From: Limnomonas spitsbergensis
Lineage: Eukaryota; Chlorophyta; Chlorophyceae; Chlamydomonadales
Assembly: GCA_037349105.1 (NCBI GenBank)
Contig: JAYJMM010000119.1
Location: 6,521,001-6,585,000 of the forward strand
Direction: 5' to 3'
Length of the DNA: 64,000 bases
The position numbers were made by a program, and so were the translations under genes. This document shows, piece by piece, positions 23,251 through 36,741 of the stretch; within the stretch, counting starts at the first letter, position 1; each line of letters starts with the position of its first letter. The notes beneath the pieces were generated by a model, which worked only from the letters and a program-made list of their open reading frames with translations, had not been told where the DNA came from and searched no databases.

Positions 23251-25177
23251 GGCCTCAGCAAGGTCGTTCTAGGCATGCTAGGTTCATCTCGACAAGCCAG
23301 TGCCTAGCGATTTATGGCTCGCTCGAGCTGCTATCAGTCGTCAGCTGAATTTGCAGTTGTTTTATTTCATAATGGCGTGGCTAGAAGATGACGGGACTAT
23401 GGAACCCAGATTCAGCACGTCCGGTTCTCAATTTCCCAGATTTCCCCCCCCGGCCAAAACGTCTCGTTCTACTGTGTGTCCCTTATGACCGTCCTCTACC
23501 GTCCAACTCAAAGGCTGACAGGCAACGCAATTCCCATCTGAAACCATGGCATAGACCTAAAGAGTTGTATTGCCTAGGACGGATGCATCACTTTGGTGGT
23601 GGGGCAACTCACGGAAACCTGTCATGCGCAATTACTAGATGTGCCCCGGAGTGCACACATTTGTTTTGAGGGAGGAGGAGAGATGGGTCAGCACTCAGCA
23701 GACGGGCATGAGAGGAGTTAATGCAGTGCGTCGAGCTAGGACCCCTGAGGAGCCGGTGAAGAGTAATTGCCGTGCATCCACTTGGGACCACTGACCACGA
23801 TAGGCAGATTAGCCTCAACTCCTTCGGGTATTGTCAAGACTGTACTAAGTTTCGAGACGTAGATTCTTACATGTCAAGACAGAGGTTTCTTTGCACGGAG
23901 ATGAGGTGTTCCTAGAATCAACCCGATATCTATACACCGCCCACGGGATCCTTTGCGTGATTCGTCTTGGGTATTCCATTTTCAACGGCCCGTTGTGACA
24001 TGCCAATGGATTAAGGATTTTCCTCCCCTAGGTTGCGGATAGAGCGTTAAGCCATCCGGACTTTTTCGGCGACATCTAGAACACGGCTTTGACCAAACGG
24101 CAGTTTGTCTTCGCGTGTGTGTCACCATGCCATCTGATCCGGAGCTCTTATGCACTCTCACCGTAACTGGCCGAGATGAGCTCGCGGATAGATGAGGTTG
24201 TTCAGCTCACATCAGGAATGCACAATCATGGCTCCTGGTTGTATGTGCCGCATAGGATCTGCAGATCTTGCATATGCGCCACCGGCTGATTCATGGCTTA
24301 TGATGTTTCCACTTCCGGCTGCGGAGCGCGACAAGCGAGCGATTGCCTCACGCGTATTTTAGCGGCCTTAGCTTCATCATCTGGTGGATGAGTTTTGCAA
24401 AGCACATCAGTCCATCAGACCAGGTTGCGACAGAGTAACCAAGCCATAGCTTGGGTTTCGTACTAGGGTACACCCTCGCTCCAGGCAGGAGAGTCATTAT
24501 CCCTGGCCTGCCCCGTCTGGTGAGATGGGGGGTGATATCGTGTACTATGTTGCACTTTATCCATTCATGGGTTGAGCATTGATTGCGTTCTACGCATTTG
24601 CTCGTAAAGATTTTGAGCATGCCTTCATGCATCGCTTCAACATCTATCCCATGGCCACGCTACCTAGGTTTTTGTAGTTCCTCCGGAGTCGCTCTCTAGG
24701 ATTTATGCATAGCCTCCACCACCAGTTACGTCAAGATTTTAGAGGAGCGGGAGCCTGCCGTCAGTCCCGGGGGAAAGGAAATACAGTCCCGGGGAAAGGA
24801 AATTACGGATTATGTTCAAGAAGACGAAGAAGACGAACAAGACAAAGATGGAAATGCAGACGCGTGAAGAGGAGCTATTAGATGGTTGAAATGCTTACTA
24901 CGGCGTGATGAAAAGTAGCATACCTATTGTTGTTAGGCTCCGATGTATGTCCTCGATATGTTGACGTCCTTCTATAGTTCCCATGACATGATATGTTACA
25001 ATAAATAATGTTCTGACTTTTGAGAAAATAAATTAGTTGGCAGTTAGATGATTGTTTATGAACGAGTACGCCGGACGCCCGCCGACTGATCATCGTAGGG
25101 TATTCTAGTTATTTTGCCAAAAGCATGTTAATTTTGGATGGCTCCGAGGGCGTAGCCTGTTTGAAAAGGGGGGAGAA

Positions 25178-25651
25178 TGTAACAGAGCTGGCACCTAGTA
25201 AGTGCCATGCTAATGCTTGTCAGAGATGGTAGCTAGGATGCCATGCTTTTAGTCATGCTAGTTCGCATATTACTCTGTGCGGATTGAAGCTCGTTTCCGT
25301 GTGTGTTTGTTTTAAGTAACTTCCTTCCGAAGCTATGTGATTACTTTAGTTGCCTTGACTAGTGACACGTTAGCCATGACACTATGACTGTGCTCATGAC
25401 TCTACTATGCGTGGTAGTAATTCTGATTTGTCATAGACTAGGGCATGCCTTGTTTGCCCAGTCTTCTTATACTGAGACTCTGTTGATTCGTGATCTTATA
25501 GTACGCCGACTCTGTTGCTTTACCGATTGTATCAAGATGTAACCAGCGATTCTCCACCGTGATCCCGACTCCCCGGTCTCCGCTTCCTCTCTCAGCATTG
25601 ACAGATAAGAGATACAAGTAAGGGCATTATTGTCTATACTGCCCTGCTTCA
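25178..25651 (+). repeat. 3' LTR of the non-autonomous element
   Basis: 474 bp, followed directly by the TSD GGTAG and the rest of U4. Confidence 0.93.
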
Positions 25652-28033
25652 GGTAGCTGGCAGGTGGTAGCTCGAGCAATGGGATATTCTTTTCTTTCAC
25701 CGCTTGACATTTTTGAACCATCTACATTTATCGACACCATTAGAAGCGCACCGATGAGCTGATTGAAATGGACCCCGCTCCCTTCCTTAAAGTCTGTTTT
25801 TTGACTGAGGAATTAAGGTTTTACTAGGTTCCGGAGGCGGGGGGGAGAGGCGGGTAGCCAGGGGTCGTTTGACATTTTTATTATGATGGGGTATTTGACT
25901 TTCTTTTTTGCCCCCGCTTCAAACGCCCATTGCAAAACGTGGTATTGCTGGCAGGCCTCCATCAGGGCCAGCCGAGCTTCCAGCATTCTAATATTGATTA
26001 TGCCATGGCATTCGGTTGGCCGGTACTGGTACTCTTTCGTGAATTCCTCAAAGGAATCATGGATGAGTGATTGGTGCCATAGATTCTGAATCGTTTTCGT
26101 GTTATTTTCAAGACAGCTCATGTCCCTCAAACCTGATCACTTAGCTCCATGGACTGAAATAAACTAGCCCTTGATGATGACTACCACATCCTTCACAAAT
26201 GTGAAATGTCAGCGCTTCCCACCCACGCCTTCCATCCCCGGTTTAGCAACCAATGTAATCTCTAGCTTCTCCAGACACCCACCATCTACCCTAATCAATA
26301 GGTGATCATTCACTCACCATCCAACTGGTGGCCATGCATACACCAATCACTCTGATCATGTGGCCATTCACCAAATATCCACCCAGATAGCAAGTGGCCA
26401 TTCATCCACCGACCATCCATCCTCAACAAAATGTATCCTTCCACTCACCCACGCACCATCCACCATCATCAGTAGGTGACCATTGACTTACCATTCACCC
26501 AAATAGATGGTGACCATTCGAACCCACCATTCACCCTGATCAACCAGTGACCATGTACTTACCATCCACGCCCCTGCCCCAATACCGGCTGTTCTGCTAC
26601 CACCTGTCCCCGGCCGCTGCCGTCTGTCCCGCTACCACCTTTCCCGCTAACTCCTGTCCCGCTACCATCTGTCCCGCTACCGTCGTCTGCCCCGCTACCA
26701 CCTGTCCCGCTACCACTCACCTGTCCCGCTACCACCTGTCCTGCTACCACCTGTCCCGCTACCACCTGTCCCGCTCATACCACCTGTCATCATGCTACCA
26801 GCTGTCCCACTACCTGCTGTCCCACTGCCTGCTGTCCTCCTACTACTTGTCCCGCAAACATCTGTTCAACTACCACCTGTCCTGCTACCCTTTATTTGTC
26901 CCACTACCACCTGTCCCGCTTCGACATGTCCCGCTACCACCTGTCCCACTCCAACCTTTCCCGCTACCACCTTTCCGCTAGATGCTGTCCCGCCACTGGC
27001 TGTCCAGGGTGAAACACATGAGGGTAGGGTGCAGCGGATATGGGCTTGCGCAACTCAAGTTGACAGGGCGATGCTCATGAGGGTAGGGTGCAGTGTACAT
27101 GGGGGGGGCGCTGGCATACGGCCGGGCAGGACGATACGCATGAGGGTATGGTTCAGTGCATATGGATGGGCCTGCTCATACGGGCAGGGCGATGCGCTTG
27201 AGTACTCAGTATAGGGAACAGCCAATACGGGCGTGCGCTGCTCACATGAAAGGGGCAATGCGCATCAGGGTAGTGTACAACGCAGTCTGCACATGGTCAG
27301 GGCGTCGAGCATGCTGAGCGGACAATACCCTCTATGGTCCCCGTTGTAGTTTGTGGGGGATTGCCAAAAATCTTTGACAAAACCTTTGACAAAAATCTTT
27401 GACAAAGGCCGCTTCCTCCAGGGCAAAGGAGGAACCTTGCTTTGGCACCGACCTCAGGACGGCATAAAGACGTAGGCCGGAACAATGGGGAACTTGCTTC
27501 CACTATTGGCGTTGGGATCACATCCAAAAACAACCCAAGCAAGTCCACTTTGCAGCAGTTGACTAGTCCGCCCCCAAGCCACTCACTGGGCTTATACAAG
27601 AATAGGAGGAGGGCGAAGAAGAAAAAGCCAGGCCTAGGTTCGACTGGCTGTACCTTACGCCCATGCTGCGTACCACAGCATATTTAGCTATATGAATGAG
27701 GACCTGTGAGATACCTCTGCATTGGCACCTGAAATGCTGATTCCAGAGGATCCACACTAAGGCCTCCAGTCCACTGAATCAATCAGTTAAACTAATACGG
27801 TATGCACTGATGTTGTTTAGTTGGTACCGGTAGACTGCTTTGCACACCCCAAAAACTGTATTTTTGACTTGTGATTGCTTGGCCACGCATCCCTGTTGTT
27901 CAATTTTATGCTAACGTGCAGCAAGTTCACGCCCCCCAGCAGTACTCAATGAAACGTCACGCGACGTCGGTTCTGCGGCACGCGGTGCATCCGGTGGAGT
28001 GGGCATGCCATTACAGACCGGCGGCTAGAGAAT

Positions 28034-28132
28034 GTGCTAGGGGGGAATCGGACCCCCGTCTGTTCCGTTCAGCTCGGAAGACCTGAACCTTCTATCTGGC
28101 AGGGAACTATGCTACCACTATACCACTAGCAC
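28034..28132 (-). tRNA. tRNA-Gly(GCC), intron-containing, variant (U4)
   Basis: Acceptor stem and anticodon arm are intact. The T-loop is TCCGATT (B-box change as in U3). The downstream terminator is TTCT instead of TTTT. Intron 29 nt. Confidence 0.82.
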
Positions 28133-28943
28133 TGAGCAGCCATATTCAATCGGCCCGCCATCACCGCCCGTTGCGCTATTCCATCCAGTCTCTGGCCTGC
28201 TCCCAGCACTTGCATGCTACTTGCGCCAGCCCAAGAATAACGCCAAAAGACGCGCATCAGCTTCGTGGCTTGGGCCTTCTCCATGGAAGGTCAATAACGT
28301 TACACCTCTGGGCCCGCTCAAAGCTCGGCCGCGTGGGCTGGAAAATTAGAAAATAAAAGGGAGAGGGGGGGTCGAAGAAACAAAAGGAGTGGCCGGGATT
28401 CCCGGCCCGGGAAGGCAAAGAATACCTCCATGGAAGGTGTAATTATGGGTTGGGCTAGGGTCTTGGACAAAAAGGTCTCTCACGCGCATATCCTATGATC
28501 TCGGCCCACTCCATCGGTCCATTCTCCCATATTTAGAAGCACGCACTTCAACGATTGCCCCCACCTCCCATGCATGTGCGCTCCCCCAGATTTCCTCTGG
28601 CCTACTCCATCCCCGCCATGTATGCAAGACGAACCCATCTATGGCGTTCCCCTTAGTATGAGTCAGCCCAGCGTTCTTCGAGGGGGCGAAGCCCCTTGGG
28701 CAATGTTCTATGTTTGCGTAGACAACAAAATCATATATTGGGGTACGCACGGGGAGTCACGTGAGAAAGAGGGAAGGGGGTCAGACATTCATTAAATATA
28801 AATGCTCAATATTGAACGCTAGTCTAGTCGGCAATACATAATTGGTGTCATTGATTAGGCCGGAGAAAAGTGGTCAACAAAAAACAATCCACATACGGTA
28901 TGAGGGAAGGCGAATTCAACCTACCGTACCGGAGGATGCTTAA

Positions 28944-29695
28944 CACGAATATGGACCACCAGTACCTGGGGAAGCACCGACGGTGTGCAAGGTGTATGGC
29001 TGTGGGAAGATAATCAAGCTATCAGCTATGCGGTTGCACGTCGGAGCGCCTATCTTGCTGCGCCAATGTGGGGAAGCCTGTAGCTTTGAGCCAAGTGGTG
29101 TTGAGGGATGCGGCTTCTGTGGCATTGTGTGTGACGACAGGACATCAGGCCTGTGCAAAACGGACTTGGGCAGAGGCTCTACCAGCGGCACGCTAGCAGT
29201 CGAGTCCCGCTGCCCCCTGAAGTACAAGATGTCATATGCGGCTGTTGTGAGGGGTTCTGCCAACAATCCTTGCACCAACAGACCAGTGGCTTGCACCATC
29301 TGCAGGGGCATCGCGGTACCATCCGTCCTTATGTATGGAGTTATCAGTTCCTAGATCACATGGAGTCAGCCCACCCTGGTCAGGAGCTGACGGAGGCAGC
29401 AGATGTGACGCGATATGCCATCAGCGCTGAGTAGTTTAAGGGGGTGGTGGGCAAGGAGCTCCCCAAGAAGCAGAAGACCAGGCTTCTAAAGCAGCACATC
29501 AGCACGCTCAAGTTAGATGCTAGTTTGATGCCACTCATGCGTGAGCCTCTCGTTTCTGGAGCCTCGTGGTCTCTAGGGACGATGGGTAGCTGGCAGGTGG
29601 TAGCTCGAGCAATGGGATATTCTTTTCTTTCACCGCTTGACATTTTTGAACCATCTACATTTATCGACACCATTAGAAGCGCACCGATGAGCTGA
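28944..29695 (+). pseudogene. Zinc-finger protein fragment (U5)
   Basis: Same lesions as the other units, plus an Ala-to-Val change (SYAAVVRGS) shared only with U6. Confidence 0.5.
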
Positions 29696-31956
29696 TTGAA
29701 ATGGACCCCGCTCCCTTCCTTAAAGTCTGTTTTTTGACTGAGGAATTAAGGTTTTACTAGGTTCCGGAGGCGGGGGGGAGAGGCGGGTAGCCAGGGGTCG
29801 TTTGACATTTTTATTATGATGGGGTATTTGACTTTCTTTTTTGCCCCCGCTTCAAACGCCCATTGCAAAACGTGGTATTGCTGGCAGGCCTCCATCAGGG
29901 CCAGCCGAGCTTCCAGCATTCTAATATTGATTATGCCATGGCATTCGGTTGGCCGGTACTGGTACTCTTTCGTCAATTCCTCAAAGGAATCATGGATGAG
30001 TGATTGGTGCCATAGATTCTGAATCGTTTTCGTGTTATTTTCAAGACAGCTCATGTCCCTCAAACCTGATTACTTAGCTCCATGGACTGAAATAAACTAG
30101 CCCTTGATGATGACTACCACATCCTTCACACATGTGAAATGTCAGCGCTTCCCACCCACGCCTTCCCCGGTTTAGCAACCAATGTAATCTCTAGCTTCTC
30201 CAGACACCCACCATCTACCCTAATCAATAGGTGATCATTCACTCACCATCCAACTGGTGGCCATGCATACACCAATCACTCTGATCATGTGGCCATTCAC
30301 CAAATATCCACCCAGATAGCAAGTGGCCATTGATCCACCGACCATCCATCCTCAACAAAATGTATCCTTCCACTCACCCACGCACCATCCACCATCATCA
30401 GTAGGTGACCATTGACTTACCATTCACCCAAATAGATGGTGACCATTCGAACCCACCATTCACCCTGATCAACCAGTGACCATGTACTTACCATCCACGC
30501 CCCTGCCCCAATACCGGCTGTTCTGCTACCACCTGTCCCCGGCCGCTGCCGTCTGTCCCGCTACCACCTTTCCCGCTAACTCCTGTCCCGCTACCATCTG
30601 TCCCGCTACCGTCGTCTGCCCCGCTACCACCTGTCCCGCTACCACTCACCTGTCCCGCTACCACCTGTCCTGCTACCACCTGTCCCGCTACCACCTTTCC
30701 CGCTCATACCACCTGTCATGCTACCAGCTGTCCCACTACCTGCTGTCCCACTGCCTGCTGTCCTCCTACTACTTGTCCCGCAAACATCTGTTCCACTACC
30801 ACCTGTCCTGCTACCCTTTGTCCCACTACCACCTGTCCCGCTTCGACCTGTCCCGCTACCACCTGTCCCACTCCAACCTTTCCCGCTACCACCTTTCCGC
30901 TAGATGCTGTCCCGCCACTGGCTGTCCAGGGTGGAACACATGAGGGTAGGGTGCAGCGGATATGGGCTTGCGCAACTCAAGTTGACAGGGCGATGCTCAT
31001 GAGGGTAGGGTGCAGTGTACATGGGGGGGGCGCTGGCATACGGCCGGGCAGGACGATACGCATGAGGGTATGGTTCAGTGCATATGGATGGGCCTGCTCA
31101 TACGGGCAGGGCGATGCGCTTGAGTACTCAGTATAGGGAACAGCCAATACGGGCGTGCGCTGCTCACATGAAAGGGGCAATGCGCATCAGGGTAGTGTAC
31201 AACGCAGTCTGCACATGGTCAGGGCGTCGAGCATGCTGAGCGGACAATACCCTCTATGGTCCCCGTTGTAGTTTGTGGGGGATTGCCAAAAATCTTTGAC
31301 AAAACCTTTGACAAAAATCTTTGACAAAGGCCGCTTCCTCCAGGGCAAAGGAGGAACCTTGCTTTGGCACCGACCTCAGGACGGCATAAAGACGTAGGCC
31401 GGAACAATGGGGAACTTGCTTCCACTATTGGCGTTGGGATCACATCCAAAAACAACCCAAGCAAGTCCACTTTGCAGCAGTTGACTAGTCCGCCCCCAAG
31501 CCACTCACTGGGCTTATACAAGAATAGGAGGAGGGCGAAGAAGAAAAAGCCAGGCCTACCCTTCGACTGGCTGTACCTTACGCCCATGCTGCGTACCACA
31601 GCATATTTAGCTATATGAATGAGGACCTGTGAGATACCTCTGCATTGGCACCTGAAATGCTGATTCCAGAGGATCCACACTAAGGCCTCCAGTCCACTGA
31701 ATCAATCAGTTAAACTAATACGGTATGCACTGATGTTGTTTAGTTGGTACCGGTAGACTGCTTTGCACACCCCAAAAACTGTATTTTTGACTTGTGATTG
31801 CTTGGCCACGCATCCCTGTTGTTCAATTTTATGCTAACGTGCAGCAAGTTCACGCCCCCCAGCAGTACTCAATGAAACGTCACGCGACGTCGGTTCTGCG
31901 GCACGCGGTGCATCCGGTGGAGTGGGCATGCCATTACAGTCGCGCGGCTAGAGAAT

Positions 31957-32055
31957 GTGCTAGGGGGGAATCGAACCCCCGTCTGTTCCGCTCAGCTCGG
32001 AAGACCTGAACCTTCTATCTGGCAGGGAACTATGCTACCACTATACCACTAGCAC
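31957..32055 (-). tRNA. tRNA-Gly(GCC), intron-containing (U5)
   Basis: All stems and A/B boxes match the U1 copy (T-loop TTCGATT). The terminator directly downstream is TTCT, so Pol III would have to read to a later T-run. Confidence 0.9.
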
Positions 32056-32869
32056 TGAGCAGCCGTATTTAATCGGCCCGCCATCACCGCCCGTTGCGCT
32101 ATTCCATCCAGTCTCTGGCCTGCTCCCAGCACTTGCATGCTACTTGCGCCAGCCCAAGAATAACGCCAAAAGACGCGCATCAGCTTCGTGGCTTGGGCCT
32201 TCTCCATGGAAGGTCAATAACGTTACACCTCTGGGCCCGCTCAAAGCTCGGCCGCGTGGGCTGGAAAATTAGAAAATAAAAGGGAGAGGGGGGGTCGAAG
32301 AAACAAAAGGAGTGGCCGGGATTCCCGGCCCGGGAAGGCAAAGAATACCTCCATGGAAGGTGTAATTATGGGTTGGGCTAGGGTCTTGGACAAAAAGGTC
32401 TCTCACGCGCATATCCTATGATCTCGGCCCACTCCATCGGTCCATTCTCCCATATTTAGAAGCACGCACTTCAACGATTATTGCCCCCACCTCCCATGCA
32501 TGTGCGCTCCCCCAGATTTCCTCTGGCCTACTCCATCCCCGCCATGTATGCAAGACGAACCCATCTATGGCGTTCCCCTTAGTATGAGTCAGCCCAGCGT
32601 TCTTCGAGGGGGCGAAGCCCCTTGGGCAATGTTCTATGTTTGCGTAGACAACAAAATCATATATTGGGGTACGCACGGGGAGTCACGTGAGAAAGAGGGA
32701 AGGGGGTCAGACATTCATTAAATATAAATGCTCAATATTGAACGCTAGTCTAGTCGGCAATACATAATTGGTGTCATTGATTAGGCCGGAGAAAAGTGGT
32801 CAACAAAAAACAATCCACATACGGTATGAGGGAAGGCGAATTCAACCTACCGTACCGGAGGATGCTTAA

Positions 32870-33624
32870 CACGAATATGGACCACCAGTACCTGGGGAAG
32901 CACCGACGGTGTGCAAGGTGTATGGCTGTGGGAAGATAATCAAGCTATCAGCTATGCGGTTGCACGTCGGAGCGCCTATCTTGCTGCGCCAATGTGGGGA
33001 AGCCTGTAGCTTTGAGCCAAGTGGTGTTGAGGGATGCGGCTTCTGTGGCATTGTGTGTGACGACAGGACATCAGGCCTGTGCAAAACGGACTTGGGCAGA
33101 GGCTCTACCAGCGGCACGCTAGCAGTCGAGTCCCGCTGCCCCCTGAAGTACAAGATGTCATATGCGGCTGTTGTGAGGGGTTCTGCCAACAATCCTTGCA
33201 CCAACAGACCAGTGGCTTGCACCATCTGCAGGGGCATCGCGGTACCATCCGTCCTTATGTATGGAGTTATCAGTTCCTAGATCACATGGAGTAGTCAGCC
33301 CACCCTGGTCAGGAGCTGACGGAGGCAGCAGATGTGACGCGATATGCCATCAGCGCTGAGTAGTTTAAGGGGGTGGTGGGCAAGGAGCTCCCCAAGAAGC
33401 AGAAGACCAGGCTTCTAAAGCAGCACATCAGCACGCTCAAGTTAGATGCTAGTTTGATGCCACTCATGCGTGAGCCTCTCGTTTCTGGAGCCTCGTGGTC
33501 TCTAGGGACGATGGGTAGCTGGCAGGTGGTAGCTCGAGCAATGGGATATTCTTTTCTTTCACCGCTTGACATTTTTGAACCATCTACATTTATCGACACC
33601 ATTAGAAGCGCACCGATGAGCTGA
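32870..33624 (+). pseudogene. Zinc-finger protein fragment (U6), extra stop
   Basis: In addition to the shared lesions, a 3-nt insertion creates a TAG after LDHME (near 33292), shared with U7. Confidence 0.5.
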
Positions 33625-35831
33625 TTGAAATGGACCCCGCTCCCTTCCTTAAAGTCTGTTTTTTGACTGAGGAATTAAGGTTTTACTAGGTTCCGGAGGC
33701 GGGGGGGAGAGGCGGGTAGCCAGGGGTCGTTTGACATTTTTATTATGATGGGGTATTTGACTTTCTTTTTTGCCCCCGCTTCAAACGCCCATTGCAAAAC
33801 GTGGTATTGCTGGCAGGCCTCCATCAGGGCCAGCCGAGCTTCCAGCATTCTAATACTGATTATGCCATGGCATTCGGTTGGCCGGTACTGGTACTCTTTC
33901 GTCAATTCCTCAAAGGAATCATGGATGAGTGATTGGTGCCACAGATTCTGAATCGTTTTCGTGTTATTTTCAAGACAGCTCATGTCCCTCAAACCTGATC
34001 ACTTAGCTCCATGGACTGAAATAAACTAGCCCTTGATGATGACTACCATATCCTTCACAAATGTGAAATGTCAGCGCTTCCCACCCACGCCTTCCCCGGT
34101 TTAGCAACCAATGTAATCTCTAGCTTCTCCAGACACCCACCATCTACCCTAATCAATAGGTGATCATTCACTCACCATCCAACTGGTGGCCATGCATACA
34201 CCAATCACTCTGATCATGTGGCCATTCACCAAATATCCACCCAGATAGCAAGTGGCCATTGATCCACCGACCATCCATCCTCAACAAAATGTATCCTTCC
34301 ACTCACCCACGCACCATCCACCATCATCAGTAGGTGACCATTGACTTACCATTCACCCAAATAGATGGTGACCATTCGAACCCATCATTCACCCTGATCA
34401 ACCAGTGACCATGTACTTACCATCCACGCCCCTGCCCCAATACCGGCTGTTCTGCTACCACCTGTCCCCGGCCGCTGCCGTCTGTCCCGCTACCACCTTT
34501 CCCGCTAACTCCTGTCCCGCTACCATCTGTCCCGCTACCGTCGTCTGCCCCGCTACCACCTGTCCCGCTACCACTCACCTGTCCCGCTACCACCTGTCCT
34601 GCTACCACCTGTCCCGCTACCACCTGTCCCGCTCATACCACCTGTCATGCTACCCGCTGTCCCACTACCTGCTGTCCCACTGCCTGCTGTCCTCCTACTA
34701 CTTGTCCCGCAAACATCTGTTCCACTACCACCTGTCCTGCTACCCTTTGTCCCACTACCACCTGTCCCGCTTCGACCTGTCCCGCTACCACCTGTCCCAC
34801 TCCAACCTTTCCCGCTACCACCTTTCCGCTAGATGCTGTCCCGCCACTGGCTGTCCAGGGTGAAACACATGAGGGTAGGGTGCAGCGGATATGGGCTTGC
34901 GCAACTCAAGTTGACAGGGCGATGCTCATGAGGGTAGGGTGCAGTGTACATGGGGGGGGGCTGGCATACGGCCGGGCAGGACGATACGCATGAGGGTATG
35001 GTTCAGTATAGGGAACAGCCAATACGGGCGTGCGCTGCTCACATGAAAGGGGCAATGCGCATCAGGGTAGTGTACAACGCAGTCTGCACATGGTCAGGGC
35101 GTCGAGCATGCTGAGCGGACAATACCCTCTATGGTCCCCGTTGTAGTTTGTGGGGGATTGCCAAAAATCTTTGACAAAACCTTTGACAAAAATCTTTGAC
35201 AAAGGCCGCTTCCTCCAGGGCAAAGGAGGAACCTTGCTTTGGCACCGACCTCAGGACGGCATAAAGACGTAGGCCGGAACAATGGGGAACTTGCTTCCAC
35301 TATTGGCGTTGGGATCACATCCAAAAACAACCCAAGCAAGTCCACTTTGCAGCAGTTGACTAGTCCGCCCCCAAGCCACTCACTGGGCTTATACAAGAAT
35401 AGGAGGAGGGCGAAGAAGAAAAAGCCAGGCCTACCCTTCGACAGGCTGTACCTTACGCCCATGCTGCGTACCACAGCATATTTAGCTATATGAATGAGGA
35501 CCTGTGAGATACCTCTGCATTGGCACCTGAAATGCTGATTCCAGAGGATCCACACTAAGGCCTCCAGTCCACTGAATCAATCAGTTAAACTAATACGGTA
35601 TGCACTGATGTTGTTTAGTTGGTACCGGTAGACTGCTTTGCGCACCCCAAAAACTGTATTTTTGACTTGTGATTGCTTGGCCACGCATCCCTGTTGTTCA
35701 ATTTTATGCTTACGTGCAGCAAGTTCACGCCCCCCAGCAGTACTCAATGAAACGTCACGCGACGTCGGTTCTGCGGCACGCGGTGCATCCGGTGGAGTGG
35801 GCATGCCATTACAGTCGCGCGGCTAGAGAAC

Positions 35832-35930
35832 GTGCTAGGGGGGAATCGAACCCCCGTCTGTTCCGCTCAGCTCGGAAGACCTGAACCTTCTATCTGGCAG
35901 GGAACTATGCTACCACTATACCACTAGCAC
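35832..35930 (-). tRNA. tRNA-Gly(GCC), intron-containing (U6)
   Basis: Intact stems, GCC anticodon and TTCGATT T-loop. The base after the acceptor is G rather than A, and the proximal terminator is TTCT. Confidence 0.9.
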
Positions 35931-36741
35931 TGAGCAGCCATATTTAATCGGCCCGCCATCACCGCCCGTTGCGCTATTCCATCCAGTCTCTGGCCTGCTC
36001 CCAGCACTTGCATGCTACTTGCGCCAGCCCAAGAATAACGCCAAAAGACGCGCATCAGCTTCGTGGCTTGGGCCTTCTCCATGGAAGGTCAATAACGTTA
36101 CACCTCTGGGCCCGCTCAAAGCTCGGCCGCGTGGGCTGGAAAATTAGAAAATAAAAGGGAGAGGGGGGGTCGAAGAAACAAAAGGAGTGGCCGGGATTCC
36201 CGGCCCGGGAAGGCAAAGAATACCTCCATGGAAGGTGTAATTATGGGTTGGGCTAGGGTCTTGGACAAAAAGGTCTCTCACGCGCATATCCTATGATCTC
36301 GGCCCACTCCATCGGTCCATTCTCCCATATTTAGAAGCACGCACTTCAACGATTGCCCCCACCTCCCATGCATGTGCGCTCCCCCAGATTTCCTCTGGCC
36401 TACTCCATCCCCGCCATGTATGCAAGACGAACCCATCTATGGCGTTCCCCTTAGTATGAGTCAGCCCAGCGTTCTTCGAGGGGGCGAAGCCCCTTGGGCA
36501 ATGTTCTATGTTTGCGTAGACAACAAAATCATATATTGGGGTACGCACGGGGAGTCACGTGAGAAAGAGGGAAGGGGGTCAGACATTTATTAAATAAAAA
36601 TGCTCAATATTGAACGCTAGTCTAGTCGGCAATACATAATTGGTGTCATTGATTAGGCCGGAGAAAAGTGGTCAACAAAAAACAATCCACATACGGTATG
36701 AGGGAAGGCGAATTCAACCTACCGTACCGGAGGATGCTTAA

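Larger units (their letters stand above)
22238..25651 (+). mobile_element. Non-autonomous LTR retrotransposon (3414 bp)
   Basis: Two 474-bp LTRs (22238-22711 and 25178-25651) start TGTAACAG and end CTTCA. They differ at only two positions (CCTG/CCAG and CCTG/CCAG contexts near 22520 and 22604). The element is flanked by a 5-bp TSD GGTAG (22233-22237 and 25652-25656) that restores the unit when one copy is removed. A TGGTTTCACAGCC stretch 2 nt after the 5' LTR is a possible primer-binding site. A purine tract GAAAAGGGGGGAGAA abuts the 3' LTR. The 2466-bp interior holds no ORF above about 110 codons and no gag/pol motif, so the element depended on enzymes from elsewhere. Orientation is set by the purine tract. 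Confidence 0.93.
21592..25762 (+). pseudogene. Zinc-finger protein fragment (U4), further split by LTR element
   Basis: Same ancestral frameshift and TAG as the other units. The LTR element at 22238-25651 is inserted in its 3' part, between the GASWSLGTMGS and WQVVARAMGY segments. Confidence 0.5.
21406..28767. repeat. Tandem unit U4, split by an LTR element
   Basis: Colinear with U5 once 22238-25656 (element plus one TSD copy) is removed, giving about 3.93 kb. The tRNA and terminator variants group U4 with U5-U7 rather than with U1-U3. Confidence 0.93.
28768..32693. repeat. Tandem unit U5 (3926 bp)
   Basis: Full, uninterrupted unit. It is closest to U6 and shares AATATTGAACGC near its start and AAAATTAGAAAATAAAA after the tRNA region. 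Confidence 0.95.
32694..36565. repeat. Tandem unit U6 (3872 bp)
   Basis: 54 bp shorter than U5 owing to one deletion near 35008 (between TTCAGT and CTCAGT short repeats). It also carries a 3-nt ATT insertion near 32480 and a TAG insertion near 33292. Confidence 0.95.
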
